From the NCBI GenBank assembly GCA_018383195.1, contig JAGZOP010000004.1:43306-107305 (forward strand): DNA of 64,000 nucleotides. Direction: 5' to 3'. Each line of letters starts with the position of its first letter. The first letter of the stretch is position 1. The notes under the pieces are model-generated. The model searched no databases. It worked only from the letters and a program-made list of their open reading frames with translations, and had not been told where the DNA came from. Below are positions 8,167 to 17,459 of this stretch, piece after piece. Both the position numbers and the translations under genes were made by a program. Source of the DNA: Clostridiaceae bacterium (GTDB lineage: Bacteria; Bacillota; Clostridia; Oscillospirales; Butyricicoccaceae).

Positions 8167-8745
8167 ATGAAAGAACGCCAGCCCTTTGAAGAACAGGAAG
8201 AGAAGAAAAAGGGCCGCTTTCAAAGCAGTTTGTATGATTGGGGCGAGGCGCTGATCATCTCTTTGATCTTTATTGTATTGTTATTTACGTTTGTCGTGCG
8301 CCTGATTGGTGTGGACGGCAGTTCGATGTTCCCAACCCTGCATGACCGCGATGTGATGGCGGTCAGCAATCTCGGATACACCCCGGAGAAGGGGGATATT
8401 GTGGTGCTCAATAAGGAGAGCTTCATGGATGGTCCGATCGTCAAGCGCGTTATTGCGACCGAAGGGGACGAAATTGATATCGATTTTGCACTGGGGCGCG
8501 TGTATGTGAACGGAGAGGAACTGGATGAGCCGTACACCAATGAGTTTACGCTTCCGATGAACGAAGAGGGGATGACTTTCCCGCAGACCGTTCCCGAGGG
8601 CTGCATTTTTGTAATGGGCGATAACCGCAATGCATCGACCGACAGCCGTGACCCGGCGCTTGGTATGGTGGATGAGCGGTATGTCATCGGTCATGTGTTG
8701 GCGGTTGTCTGGCCGTTTGAAAATTTCGGAGGGAAAACTGCATGA
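8167..8745 (+). CDS. lepB: Signal peptidase I
   Basis: A 192-residue membrane-anchored serine/lysine protease that removes signal peptides from exported proteins. One N-terminal transmembrane helix (ALIISLIFIVLLFTFVVRL) is followed by the catalytic Ser in DGSSMFPTL and the catalytic Lys in IVKRVIATEGD; the box MGDNRNASTDSRD closes the active site. Start ATG follows TGGAGGAGATCAC. It overlaps rbgA by four bases (ATGA) and heads the lepB-rbgA-rnhB-yraN run. This is the short, Bacillus-SipS-like form. Confidence 0.96.
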   Translation: MKERQPFEEQEEKKKGRFQSSLYDWGEALIISLIFIVLLFTFVVRLIGVDGSSMFPTLHDRDVMAVSNLGYTPEKGDIVVLNKESFMDGPIVKRVIATEGDEIDIDFALGRVYVNGEELDEPYTNEFTLPMNEEGMTFPQTVPEGCIFVMGDNRNASTDSRDPALGMVDERYVIGHVLAVVWPFENFGGKTA

Positions 8746-9632
8746 ATATCCAGTGGTATCCCGGGCATATGGCGAAAACCCGCCGCCAGATGCTCGAAAA
8801 CCTGAAAAACATTGATATTGTCTGTGAAGTTGTGGATGCGCGTATCCCGATGGTGTCGCGCAACCCCGATATGGATGAAATCGCGGGAAGCAAACCACGC
8901 ATGATTATCCTCAACCGCATTGACCTTGCAGACCCGGAACAGACCCGCCGATGGGCGGCATACTTCCGCGCAAAGGGCTGGGCGGTTTTGGAAACCGACA
9001 GCCAGCACGGAAAGGGAACCGAACGGTTTGCGTCTGCGGCACGTGAGGTGCTTGCGGACAAGATCGCCCAGTGGAACGAAAAGGGGCAGACCGGACGCGC
9101 GGTGCGCGTGATGGTAGTCGGCATCCCGAACGTCGGCAAATCGACATTTATCAACCGGATTTTGGGACGTAAATCCGCTAAGGCTGCTGATAAGCCGGGC
9201 GTGACCCGCGGAAGCCAGTGGTTCCGCGTCGGGGATGGCATCGACCTGCTCGATACGCCGGGCATCTTGTGGCCCAAGTTTGACGACGAGCGCACCGGCT
9301 TGCTGCTCGCGTCCACGGGCGCAGTCAAGGATGATATTTTGGATGTCGAGACGCTTGCCTGCAAATTGTTTGAAATTCTTGCAGTGCGTGCACCGGAAAC
9401 TATTGTCAATCGCTATAAGCTGACGCTGCCGGAGCCGGAGGAAGAGATTGACTTTCTCGGCTATACGCTGCTTGAACAGGCGGGGAAAAAACGTGGTTTC
9501 ATGATGCGTGGCGGCGAGATTGATACCGAGCGCATGGCGCGCGTGTTCCTGGACGAATACCGCGGCGGCGTGCTCGGGCGCATCACACTCGAGACACCGG
9601 AGGAATATACTGATGCTGGACTGGGAGATTGA
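8742..9632 (+). CDS. rbgA: Ribosome biogenesis GTPase RbgA (YlqF)
   Basis: A 296-residue circularly permuted GTPase required for a late step of 50S assembly. The NKxD-type motif (LNRIDLAD) comes before the P-loop GIPNVGKST and DTPG, the order that defines the YlqF family. The N-terminus MNIQWYPGHMAKTRR is characteristic. It is coupled to lepB by an ATGA overlap and overlaps rnhB by 20 bases, which indicates one transcript. Confidence 0.96.
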   Translation: MNIQWYPGHMAKTRRQMLENLKNIDIVCEVVDARIPMVSRNPDMDEIAGSKPRMIILNRIDLADPEQTRRWAAYFRAKGWAVLETDSQHGKGTERFASAAREVLADKIAQWNEKGQTGRAVRVMVVGIPNVGKSTFINRILGRKSAKAADKPGVTRGSQWFRVGDGIDLLDTPGILWPKFDDERTGLLLASTGAVKDDILDVETLACKLFEILAVRAPETIVNRYKLTLPEPEEEIDFLGYTLLEQAGKKRGFMMRGGEIDTERMARVFLDEYRGGVLGRITLETPEEYTDAGLGD

Positions 9633-10233
9633 GCGCAGGGCAAAAGCGGAAGGCTTTTCAGCGATCTGCGGCATTGACGAGGCGGGACGCGGCCCACTGG
9701 CAGGTCCGGTTTGTGCAGCGGCAGTGATTTTGCCGTTTGGCTGCGAAATCGATGGCTTAAATGATTCCAAAAAACTCACCGAGAAAAAGCGGGAGGCGCT
9801 GTTCGAGGTGGTGCAGGAGCAGGCGCTTGCCTACTCGATTGCGCTTGTCGATCACAAGACTATTGACGAGATCAATATTTTAGAGGCGACTTTCCTCACC
9901 ATGAGGCAGGCGGCGGAGGGACTGCAAATTCCGGCAGATTATGCGCTGGTGGATGGAAACCGCAGCAAGGGACTTTCCATCCCGCACGAGTGCGTGGTCG
10001 GCGGCGACGCGAAAAGCCCATCCATTGCGGCGGCGTCCATTCTTGCCAAGGTCACACGTGACCGGCTGATGCTGGATTACGCGGCGCAGTATCCGGAGTA
10101 TCTCTTTGAAAAGCATAAGGGGTATGGTACCAAGGCACACTATGAAGCAATTTTGGCGCACGGTCCCAGCCCGATTCATCGCATGACTTTTTTGAAGAAA
10201 TTTTATGAAAAGCATCCGGAGGCAAAACCATGA
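9613..10233 (+). CDS. rnhB: Ribonuclease HII
   Basis: A 206-residue endonuclease that cuts RNA in RNA-DNA hybrids and single ribonucleotides in DNA. The active-site motif CGIDEAGRGPLAGPVCAAA supplies the first Asp and Glu; VDGN and KVTRDRLM follow. The frame is open further upstream, but GGAGG at 9599-9603 and the family's usual length select the ATG at 9613, inside the 3' end of rbgA. It overlaps yraN by four bases. Confidence 0.95.
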   Translation: MLDWEIERRAKAEGFSAICGIDEAGRGPLAGPVCAAAVILPFGCEIDGLNDSKKLTEKKREALFEVVQEQALAYSIALVDHKTIDEINILEATFLTMRQAAEGLQIPADYALVDGNRSKGLSIPHECVVGGDAKSPSIAAASILAKVTRDRLMLDYAAQYPEYLFEKHKGYGTKAHYEAILAHGPSPIHRMTFLKKFYEKHPEAKP

Positions 10234-10580
10234 CACGCGGGGAGAAAGGCGAATGCCTTGCCGCAGAATATTTGACCGAACAAGGATACGAAGTGGTGGC
10301 GCGCAACTTCCGTACACGTTTCGGAGAGCTGGATATTATTGCGCAGAAAGATGGATTCCTCGCGCTTGTTGAGGTCAAACTGCGCAAAAATGCACGCCAT
10401 GGAGCGGCATGTGAAGCAGTTGACCTTGCCAAGCAGAGACGGCTTATTTTTGCAGCGGAGGAGTGGCTCAGTACCCACCCGACTGCGCTTCAGCCACGAT
10501 TTGATGTGATTGAGGTCTATCTGCCGGATGGCGCAGACACTCCGCTGATTCATCACCTCGAGAATGCGTTTGACGCATGA
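10230..10580 (+). CDS. yraN: YraN family (UPF0102) nuclease-like protein
   Basis: A 116-residue protein of the UPF0102 family, distantly related to restriction-endonuclease folds. The signature GEKGECLAAEYLTEQGYEVVARN and FGELDIIAQKDGFLALVEVK (the Asp/Glu-x-Lys pattern) is clear. The biological role is still poorly known; in Firmicutes it commonly follows rnhB. An ATGA overlap couples it to rnhB. Confidence 0.92.
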   Translation: MTRGEKGECLAAEYLTEQGYEVVARNFRTRFGELDIIAQKDGFLALVEVKLRKNARHGAACEAVDLAKQRRLIFAAEEWLSTHPTALQPRFDVIEVYLPDGADTPLIHHLENAFDA

Positions 10581-10592
10581 GGAGGCATCCGT

Positions 10593-11555
10593 TTGAACTA
10601 TTTCGATTTACACTGTGATACAATTTTTGAATGCTATGAAACCGGAAAAAGCCTGCGGGAAAATGATTTGATGATTGACCGCGAAAAGGTTTCGCGCTAT
10701 GGGCATTACGCGCAGTTTTTCGCGCTGTTCTGCGGCGCGAAAGCGCCCGAAGGTGTCGTGCGGACACGTGTGCTGCTTGATTTGCCGCCAGAGGCGCGGC
10801 TTGATGCGCTGCTTGCTGAGGCAAAGCGGCAGTTTCGCGAAAATGCAGACTGGCTGATGCACTGCTATACTGCGGAGGATTTTGACTATGCGCGGGCAAA
10901 GGGCAAGGCGGCGGCGTTTCTGTCTATCGAGGGGGCAGAATTGCTCGCGACCGACGCGCACGTCGCGCGCGCATATGACGCGGGTGTGCGGCTGGTGACG
11001 CTGAGCTGGAATTATCGCAATGCGTATGCCTGCGGTGCAGCGGCCGATAACGACGCTGAGCTGACCGTGCAGGGGCGGGAACTGGTGCATCAGCTTGTGC
11101 AGTTAGGTATGATTCTGGATGTATCCCACCTGTCTGAGGGCGGTTTTTGGGATTTGTGTGTACAGACCGAAGCGCCGTTTGTGGCAAGCCACTCCAATAG
11201 CCGCGCAGAGTGTACCCATCTCCGCAATCTGACCGACCTGCAATTTTCCGAAATTGTGCGGCGCGGCGGACTGTGCGGCATCAATCTGTACAGCCCATTC
11301 CTGCGGGATGACGGACAGCACGCAACACTGGATGATGCGCTGCGCCATATTGAGCATTTGATGGCATGCGGCGGGGAAGCCTGTCTTGCGCTTGGCTGCG
11401 ACTTTGACGGCTGCGATACGCTGCCCGTAGGAATGGAAGGCGCGCGGGATATGGAAAATCTTGCGGAGGTTCTTTTGCGGCATAATTATTTAGAAAGTAC
11501 GGTTAATGCGCTGTTTTATGACAACGCAGCCGCCTTTATCCATAGAATGTTATAA
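10593..11555 (+). CDS. Membrane-dipeptidase family (M19) dipeptidase
   Basis: A 320-residue zinc dipeptidase of the renal-dipeptidase family, cytoplasmic here because no signal peptide or membrane segment is seen. Metal ligands appear in DLHCDT near the N-terminus, SIEGAELL, LDVSHLS and ASHSNSR, and the substrate-side Asp in GCDFDG. It starts at TTG 10593, 8 bases after GAGGAGG, since no ATG gives a complete N-terminus. It follows yraN by 12 bases and precedes thrC by 15, so it belongs to the same run. It probably hydrolyses dipeptides for amino-acid supply; the natural substrate is not evident. Confidence 0.9.
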   Translation: MNYFDLHCDTIFECYETGKSLRENDLMIDREKVSRYGHYAQFFALFCGAKAPEGVVRTRVLLDLPPEARLDALLAEAKRQFRENADWLMHCYTAEDFDYARAKGKAAAFLSIEGAELLATDAHVARAYDAGVRLVTLSWNYRNAYACGAAADNDAELTVQGRELVHQLVQLGMILDVSHLSEGGFWDLCVQTEAPFVASHSNSRAECTHLRNLTDLQFSEIVRRGGLCGINLYSPFLRDDGQHATLDDALRHIEHLMACGGEACLALGCDFDGCDTLPVGMEGARDMENLAEVLLRHNYLESTVNALFYDNAAAFIHRML

Positions 11556-11570
11556 AAATGGAGGATAAAC

Positions 11571-13064
11571 ATGGACTATGTAAGCACTCGAAACGCGAAT
11601 CTGCGCGTGAGCGCAGCCAAGGCCATTGCGACCGGTATCGCGCCGGACGGCGGTCTGTTCTGCCCTACTGAGATTCCGGCGCTGAGCATGGCTGAAATTG
11701 AAGGCATGATGAAGCTGAATTACAAAGAGCGTGCAGCGCAGATTCTCGGGAAATTTTTAACCGAATTTACAGCCGAAGAACTGCTTGACTTTGCGAATAA
11801 GGCGTATGCGGATGAAAAGTTCGGCGGCGCGGATACCGCTCCGGTCGTTGACCTCAAGGACGGCAAGCATATTTTGGAGCTGTGGCACGGTCCGACCTGC
11901 GCCTTTAAGGATATGGCGCTCCAGATGCTGCCGCATCTGCTGACTGCATCCCTCAAAAAGACCGGTGAGACCCGCACAGCGTGCATTCTGGTTGCAACGT
12001 CGGGAGATACCGGCAAGGCGGCGCTCGAGGGATTTGCCGATGTACCGGACACCAAAATTATGGTATACTATCCGGTAGACGGCGTTTCCCCGATGCAGAA
12101 GTTGCAGATGACCACACAGAAGGGCGAAAATGTGCAGGTTGTCGCGATCCGCGGCAACTTTGACGATGCGCAGAGCGCAGTCAAGCGCATCTTTACCGAT
12201 AAGGCAACCGCAGAGAAGCTGGATGCACAGGGAATGATGTTCTCGTCCGCGAACTCGATCAACTGGGGACGTCTTGCGCCGCAGATTGCGTACTACGTGT
12301 CCGCTTACTGCGACATGGTCGCATCCGGTGCGGTTAAGCTGGGCGATAAGGTGAACATCTGCGTGCCGACCGGTAATTTTGGCAATATCCTTGCAGGTTA
12401 CATCGCAAAGCAGATGGGTCTGCCGGTGAACAAGTTCATCTGCGCATCGAACAGCAACAATGTGCTGACTGATTTCTTCCAGAATGGCTGCACTTACGAC
12501 CGCAACCGTCCGTTCTATACCACCACTTCGCCGTCGATGGACATCCTGATTTCGTCCAATCTGGAGCGCCTGCTGTTTTTGGTATCCGGTCAGGATGACA
12601 AGCTGGTTGCAGACCTCATGGCGCAGCTGAATGAAACCGGCAAGTACACCGTGCCGGCTGAGCTTGCAGACAAGATCACTGCCGAGTTTGCGGCAGGATT
12701 CTGCGATGACGCACAGACCGCACAGGAAATCCACAAGCTGTGGACTGAGGAGCACTATCTGGCAGACACCCATACGGCGGTTGCAGTCAAGGTTTATGAG
12801 GACTACCGCGCAGCATCGGGCGATACCACCCCGACCGTCATCGCGTCTACGGCAAGCCCGTTTAAGTTCTGCCGTGCGGTCATTGAGGCGCTCGACGGCA
12901 CGCTCGAGAGCGACGATGTAACCCAGCTCGATGTCCTGACTGGCATGACAGGGATTGCGGCACCTGCACCGCTCGCAGCGCTTGCCGGCAAGCAGCCGCG
13001 CTTTGATATGGTCGTGGATAAGGAAGAGATTCTGGCCACTACCGACCTGCTCGCGGCACTGTAA
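11571..13064 (+). CDS. thrC: Threonine synthase
   Basis: A 497-residue PLP enzyme that makes threonine from O-phosphohomoserine. The N-terminal segment MDYVSTRNANLRVSAAKAIA and the PLP-lysine motif TCAFKDMALQML near residue 110 identify the longer ThrC type; ATSGDTGKAALEG and PTGNFGNILAGY bind cofactor phosphate. TGGAGG precedes the ATG. No other threonine-pathway genes are nearby. Confidence 0.96.
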   Translation: MDYVSTRNANLRVSAAKAIATGIAPDGGLFCPTEIPALSMAEIEGMMKLNYKERAAQILGKFLTEFTAEELLDFANKAYADEKFGGADTAPVVDLKDGKHILELWHGPTCAFKDMALQMLPHLLTASLKKTGETRTACILVATSGDTGKAALEGFADVPDTKIMVYYPVDGVSPMQKLQMTTQKGENVQVVAIRGNFDDAQSAVKRIFTDKATAEKLDAQGMMFSSANSINWGRLAPQIAYYVSAYCDMVASGAVKLGDKVNICVPTGNFGNILAGYIAKQMGLPVNKFICASNSNNVLTDFFQNGCTYDRNRPFYTTTSPSMDILISSNLERLLFLVSGQDDKLVADLMAQLNETGKYTVPAELADKITAEFAAGFCDDAQTAQEIHKLWTEEHYLADTHTAVAVKVYEDYRAASGDTTPTVIASTASPFKFCRAVIEALDGTLESDDVTQLDVLTGMTGIAAPAPLAALAGKQPRFDMVVDKEEILATTDLLAAL

Positions 13065-13077
13065 TTTTGGAGGAGCC

Positions 13078-13779
13078 ATGGCGCTTTATACCCTTGCTGA
13101 CCTGCATCTGGCGTGCGCTGTCGATAAACCGATGGACATTTTCGGCGGACGCTGGCAGGATTATATGGACAAAATTCAAAAGCGATGGACTGCGGTCGTT
13201 TCCGAACAGGATACGGTTGTGATTGGCGGCGATGTTTCGTGGGGAATCGACTTCAAAGAGGCAAAAGCCGACTTTGCATACCTGAACCGCCTGCCCGGGC
13301 ATAAAATCATTTTGAAGGGCAATCATGACTTGTGGTGGAATACCATGACGAAAATGAACCGATTTATTGCGGAAAATGGCTTTCAGGGTATTGATTTTCT
13401 ACACAATAACTGTTATCTTTATGAAGATATCGGCTTGTGCGGCACACGCGGCTGGTTTTATGAGGAAGATTTCAAGGAGCAGCACGACGAAAAGGTATTT
13501 CGTCGGGAGCTGATGCGGCTGGAAACCTCACTGAAAGCTGCGGATGCGGCTGGTGCGCGGGAGAAATATTGTTTCCTGCACTATCCGCCGCTTTATACGA
13601 ATTTCCGCTGCGGGGAGATCATCGAACTGATGCAGCGCTACGGCGTAACACGGTGCATCTACGGTCATCTGCACTCTTCGAGCCTGCGCTGGGCGGTCGA
13701 AGGGATGCACGAGGGCATAGAGTTTACCCTTGTTTCAGGAGATCATGTGGACTTCACCCCGGTTTTACTGAAAAAATAA
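13078..13779 (+). CDS. Calcineurin-like metallophosphoesterase
   Basis: A 233-residue protein with all metallophosphoesterase blocks: DLHLA, GGDVSWGIDF, GNHDLWW, LHYPP and GHLHSSS. These bind two metal ions for phosphoester hydrolysis. It resembles the YkuE/YmdB-size stand-alone predicted phosphohydrolases, but no substrate can be assigned. An open frame extends upstream inside thrC; GGAGGAGCC directly before the ATG at 13078 and the start MALYTLADLHL decide the start. It lies 13 bases after thrC. Confidence 0.87.
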   Translation: MALYTLADLHLACAVDKPMDIFGGRWQDYMDKIQKRWTAVVSEQDTVVIGGDVSWGIDFKEAKADFAYLNRLPGHKIILKGNHDLWWNTMTKMNRFIAENGFQGIDFLHNNCYLYEDIGLCGTRGWFYEEDFKEQHDEKVFRRELMRLETSLKAADAAGAREKYCFLHYPPLYTNFRCGEIIELMQRYGVTRCIYGHLHSSSLRWAVEGMHEGIEFTLVSGDHVDFTPVLLKK

Positions 13780-13801
13780 TTAGAAATCAGCAAAAATAGG
13801 C

Positions 13802-13830
13802 TGGAAATCCGTCAAACAATCTGATAAAAT
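13802..13830 (+). promoter_or_regulatory. Possible promoter of tig
   Basis: TGGAAA (13802-13807), 17 bases, TAAAAT (13825-13830). The -35 is weak; the position, 35 bases before the tig start, is right. Confidence 0.45.
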
Positions 13831-13865
13831 AGATTGGATACATTTTTAGGAGGAATCAATCTAAA

Positions 13866-15173
13866 ATGGAACTGAAAAACGTAGAAAAAATGGAAAAGAG
13901 CATTGTTGCTCTGACCGTTGAAGTTTCCGCTGAGGAGATCGAGGCGGCAAAGGAAAAGGCATACAAAAAGAACCGCAAAAATATCACTGTGCCGGGCTTC
14001 CGTAAGGGCAAGGCGCCCCGCAAGCTGATCGAGAACCTGTACGGCGACGGCGTATTCTTCGAGGATGCACTGAACATCTGCTATCCGGAAGTGTTTGAGA
14101 AGGCACTGGAAGAAGCAAAGATCGAGCCGGTTGCGCAGGCTGACGTAGAGATTCAGGACATGACTGAGACCGGCGCAGTTGTTCTGCTGTGCAAGGTTCC
14201 GGTAGAGCCGGAAGTAACGCTCGGCGAGTACAAGGGCGTTGAGGCAGAGCGCGCTGAAGTAAAGGTTATGGCGGCAGACGTCAAGGCTGAACTGGAGCGC
14301 ATGGCACAGCGTTTTGCGCGCACCGAGACCGTAGAGCGCGCAGCAAAGAAGAACGATACTGTAAACATCGATTTCGAGGGCTTTGTTGACGGCGTTGCAT
14401 TCGAAGGCGGCAAGGGTGAGAACCATCCGCTGAAGCTTGGCTCCGGCACTTTCATCCCGGGCTTTGAAGATCAGCTCATCGGCTGCAAGGCTGGCGACGA
14501 GAAGGACGTTGTCGTAACCTTCCCGGAAGAGTACCATGCAGATGATCTGGCTGGCAAGGAAGCTGTTTTCAAGTGCAAGGTACACACCGTGCAGGAAACC
14601 ATCACTCCGGCAATCGACGATGAGTTCGCAAAGGACGTTTCCGAGACCGCAGAGACTCTGGCTGACCTCAAGAAGGAAGTCAAGGAGCGCCTGACCAAGG
14701 CAAAGAATGCGGAAGCTGACCGTGAGTTCGAGCAGAATGTCATCGACAAGGTTGTTGACGGCATGCAGGCTGACATTCCGGACGCAATGATCGAGCAGCA
14801 GATCGACACCATCGTGCGTGACTTTGAGTACCGTCTGCAGATGCAGGGTATGAACATTGAGGGCTACCTCAAGGCAACCGGCACTGAGATGTCTGTATTC
14901 CGCGGCATGTTCCGTGAGCAGGCTGAGAAGCAGGTTAAGGGCCGTCTGGCACTGAAGAAGGTTGCTGCACTGGAGAACATCGAGATCACCGAAGAGGATC
15001 TTGAGGCTGAGTTCAAGAAGATTGCCGAGCAGTACGGCATGGAGGCTGAGCAGGTGAAGAAGGCAATGCCGGCTGAGGCTGTCAAGGCAGATCTCCAGAT
15101 CGACCGCGCAATTGCGTTCCTGAAGGACAATGCAAAGGCTGTAAAGAAGGCTGAAGCTTCCGAAGAGGCTTAA
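13866..15173 (+). CDS. tig: Trigger factor (ribosome-associated chaperone, PPIase)
   Basis: A 435-residue ribosome-bound chaperone. The N-terminal ribosome-docking signature is VPGFRKGKAPRKLIE near residue 44. The FKBP-type prolyl isomerase domain follows (KNDTVNIDFEGFVDG, LGSGTFIPGFEDQLIG), then the long helical C-terminal cradle. AGGAGGAATCAATCTAAA precedes the ATG. Very restricted codon use suggests high expression. It heads the tig-clpP-clpX-lon set found in many bacteria. Confidence 0.98.
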   Translation: MELKNVEKMEKSIVALTVEVSAEEIEAAKEKAYKKNRKNITVPGFRKGKAPRKLIENLYGDGVFFEDALNICYPEVFEKALEEAKIEPVAQADVEIQDMTETGAVVLLCKVPVEPEVTLGEYKGVEAERAEVKVMAADVKAELERMAQRFARTETVERAAKKNDTVNIDFEGFVDGVAFEGGKGENHPLKLGSGTFIPGFEDQLIGCKAGDEKDVVVTFPEEYHADDLAGKEAVFKCKVHTVQETITPAIDDEFAKDVSETAETLADLKKEVKERLTKAKNAEADREFEQNVIDKVVDGMQADIPDAMIEQQIDTIVRDFEYRLQMQGMNIEGYLKATGTEMSVFRGMFREQAEKQVKGRLALKKVAALENIEITEEDLEAEFKKIAEQYGMEAEQVKKAMPAEAVKADLQIDRAIAFLKDNAKAVKKAEASEEA

Positions 15174-15207
15174 ACGTCCTCTACATATCCTTCGGGGAAA
15201 AGGGGGG

Positions 15208-15251
15208 CTGTCTGCACAGCGCCGCCGTAAAGAGGCGGCGCTTGCAGGCAG
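15208..15251 (+). repeat. Large GC-rich hairpin between tig and clpP
   Basis: CTGTCTGCA...GCGCCGCC (15208-15226) pairs with GGCGGCGC-T-TGCAGGCAG (15234-15251), giving about 17 pairs with a small CA bulge. No U tract follows, so it is probably not a simple terminator. It may mark the 3' end of tig mRNA or be a processing or stability element. Confidence 0.6.
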
Positions 15252-15313
15252 AGACCGAAAGACATGAACGGTGTACATCACCAATCGGAGGATATTGAAA
15301 GGAGTTATTTTTT

Positions 15314-15898
15314 ATGAGTTTGGTACCTATGGTCATTGAGCCGACCAACCGCGGCGGCGAGCGTTCTTATGACATCTATTCACGGCTGCTGAATGACCGT
15401 ATCATCTTCCTGTCGGAGGAAGTCAATGACGTGACAGCATCTTTGATTGTCGCGCAGCTTCTGTATCTGGAAGCACAGGATCCGGACAAGGACATCTCGT
15501 TCTACATCAACAGCCCCGGCGGCTCGGTTACTGCGGGCATGGCGATCTATGATACGATGAATTATATCAAGTGCGACGTCTCGACGATCTGCATTGGTAT
15601 GGCGGCATCTATGGGCGCGTTCTTGCTCTCATCGGGCGCAAAGGGCAAGCGCTATGCGCTGCCGAATGCGGAGATTATGATTCATCAGCCGTCCGCAGGC
15701 ACGCAGGGACAGATCACCGATATGGCGATCCACCTCAAGCGTTTGGAAACAATCAAAAAACGCATGAACCATATTCTGGCTGAGAATACGGGAAAGGCGA
15801 TCGAGATTGTCACTGCGGACACCGAGCGCGACAACTTCATGAGCGCGCAGGAGGCTCTGGAATACGGCCTGATTGACAAGGTCTTTGACAAGAGATAA
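15314..15898 (+). CDS. clpP: ATP-dependent Clp protease proteolytic subunit
   Basis: A 194-residue serine protease subunit that forms the tetradecameric chamber fed by ClpX. The catalytic triad is Ser99 (GMAASMGAF), His124 (IMIHQP) and Asp173 (TERDNFMSA). Length and the family box NSPGGSVTAGMAIYDTM are normal. AAAGGAG precedes the ATG at 15314. It lies between tig and clpX with hairpins on both sides. The short propeptide region (MSLVPMVIEPTNRGGERSYDIYSRLL) is typical. Confidence 0.98.
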   Translation: MSLVPMVIEPTNRGGERSYDIYSRLLNDRIIFLSEEVNDVTASLIVAQLLYLEAQDPDKDISFYINSPGGSVTAGMAIYDTMNYIKCDVSTICIGMAASMGAFLLSSGAKGKRYALPNAEIMIHQPSAGTQGQITDMAIHLKRLETIKKRMNHILAENTGKAIEIVTADTERDNFMSAQEALEYGLIDKVFDKR

Positions 15899-16023
15899 CT
15901 TTTTCGTTTAAGATGACCGCTACACCGCTGGACGCGCAGAACGCGCGCCCGGATGGGGCAGCGGTTTTCTGGAATCACCGACCGGCACTTTTTGTGTGTC
16001 GGGGCGGGAATGTGAGGTAAACG

Positions 16024-17298
16024 ATGGCGAATAAAGACGATAACAGAACGCTCAAATGTTCTTTTTGCGGCAAGCCGCAGAGCAAGGTCCGCAAGCTGAT
16101 TGCGGGTCCGGGCGTTTATATCTGCGACGAATGCATCGGTATCTGCTCGAGCATCCTAGAAGAGGAATTCGGGATGAATGCCGTGCTCGACGATGAACCC
16201 ATAGAATGCGAAGCACCGGAGAACTTGCCGACCCCGAAGGAACTCAAAGCGGTGCTCGATGAATATGTCATCGGTCAGGAGCGCGCGAAGGTTGCACTCT
16301 CTGTCGCAGTATACAATCATTATAAGCGTATTTTCCGCGGCGGTGATGATGTGGAGCTGCAAAAGAGCAATATCTTAATGCTTGGTCCCTCGGGTTCGGG
16401 CAAGACCCTGCTCGCGCAGACTTTGGCAAAGACTTTGCAGGTGCCGTTTGCGATTGCAGATGCCACAACGCTGACCGAGGCAGGCTATGTCGGTGAGGAC
16501 GTCGAGAACATCCTGCTGCGCCTGATTCAGGCTGCGGATTTTGATGTAGAATTGGCAGAGCGCGGCATTATTTATGTCGATGAAATTGACAAAATTGCGC
16601 GTAAGAGTGAAAACCCCTCGATCACCCGCGACGTATCGGGCGAAGGTGTGCAGCAGGCGCTGCTCAAAATGCTCGAAGGTACGACTGCGAACGTTCCCCC
16701 GCAGGGCGGGCGCAAGCATCCCCATCAGGATTTTATCCAGATTGATACGACCAATATTCTGTTTATCTGCGGCGGTGCCTTTGACGGCATTGAGAAGATT
16801 ATCCAGAACCGCACCGGAAAGCAGGGGCTTGGCTTTGGAGCCGAAGTAACCAGCAAAAAAGAGGCGGATATCTCTGAAATGCTCGCGAAAATCGAGCCGC
16901 ATGACCTGATGAAGTTTGGTTTGATTCCGGAAATCATCGGTCGTCTGCCCGCAATCGTCAGTCTGGACAGTCTTGACGAGCAGGCGCTTGTGCGTATCCT
17001 GACTGAGCCGAAGAACGCCCTTGTGAAGCAGTATAAAAAGCTGTTTGAACTGGACGGCGTGGAGCTGGAGTTTGAGGCGGAGGCTCTGGAAGAGGTTGCA
17101 AAGATTGCGGTTGAACGGAAAACGGGCGCCCGCGGTCTGCGCGGTGTTCTCGAAGAAGTGATGACGAATATCATGTTTGAAATCCCGTCTGATGAGAGCA
17201 TTGAGCGTGTTACCATTACAGCGGATGTTATCCGGCATCAGGGAACGCCGGTTATCCATCGCGCTCCGGAAAAACCACATTCGGGGAAAAGCGCATAA
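16024..17298 (+). CDS. clpX: ATP-dependent Clp protease ATP-binding subunit ClpX
   Basis: A 424-residue AAA+ unfoldase that delivers substrates to ClpP. The N-terminal zinc domain carries CSFCG and CDECI; Walker A is GPSGSGKT, Walker B IIYVDEIDKIA, and the IGF-type ClpP-contact region and sensor 2 (GARGLR) follow. Start ATG follows GTGAGGTAAACG. The 125-base gap after clpP contains imperfect inverted repeats (ACCGCT...AGCGGTTTTC and CCGAC...GTCGG), which may weaken read-through. Confidence 0.98.
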   Translation: MANKDDNRTLKCSFCGKPQSKVRKLIAGPGVYICDECIGICSSILEEEFGMNAVLDDEPIECEAPENLPTPKELKAVLDEYVIGQERAKVALSVAVYNHYKRIFRGGDDVELQKSNILMLGPSGSGKTLLAQTLAKTLQVPFAIADATTLTEAGYVGEDVENILLRLIQAADFDVELAERGIIYVDEIDKIARKSENPSITRDVSGEGVQQALLKMLEGTTANVPPQGGRKHPHQDFIQIDTTNILFICGGAFDGIEKIIQNRTGKQGLGFGAEVTSKKEADISEMLAKIEPHDLMKFGLIPEIIGRLPAIVSLDSLDEQALVRILTEPKNALVKQYKKLFELDGVELEFEAEALEEVAKIAVERKTGARGLRGVLEEVMTNIMFEIPSDESIERVTITADVIRHQGTPVIHRAPEKPHSGKSA

Positions 17299-17303
17299 CG
17301 TAT

Positions 17304-17344
17304 CGTCAAAAGGGGTGTGGCGCATTTGCCGCACCCTTTTGACG
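17304..17344 (+). terminator. Long hairpin after clpX
   Basis: CGTCAAAAGGGGTGTGGC pairs with GCCGCACCCTTTTGACG (one bulged G, one G-U) around a 6-nt loop. The only U run (TTTT) is inside the stem, so termination is likely inefficient. The perfect long stem may serve as a 3' end or an RNase site. Confidence 0.55.
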
Positions 17345-17364
17345 ATTTCACCAGATGTTGTCGC

Positions 17365-17393
17365 TTGCATTTCGGGGCGCATGCGGCTATACT
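17365..17393 (+). promoter_or_regulatory. Predicted promoter of lon
   Basis: TTGCAT (17365-17370), 17 bases, TATACT (17388-17393). No CIRCE or CtsR-type heptad repeat was seen around it. Confidence 0.65.
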
Positions 17394-17459
17394 GATACTG
17401 AATAGAAGAACATTGTAACGCCTGATTTGGGCGGAACACCCCGTATAGGAGTTGAAATC

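Noticed and set aside
13812..15284. A 490-residue Leu/Cys-rich frame antisense to tig
   Set aside because: Complement of Glu/Lys-rich tig codons; no start site or recognisable domain.
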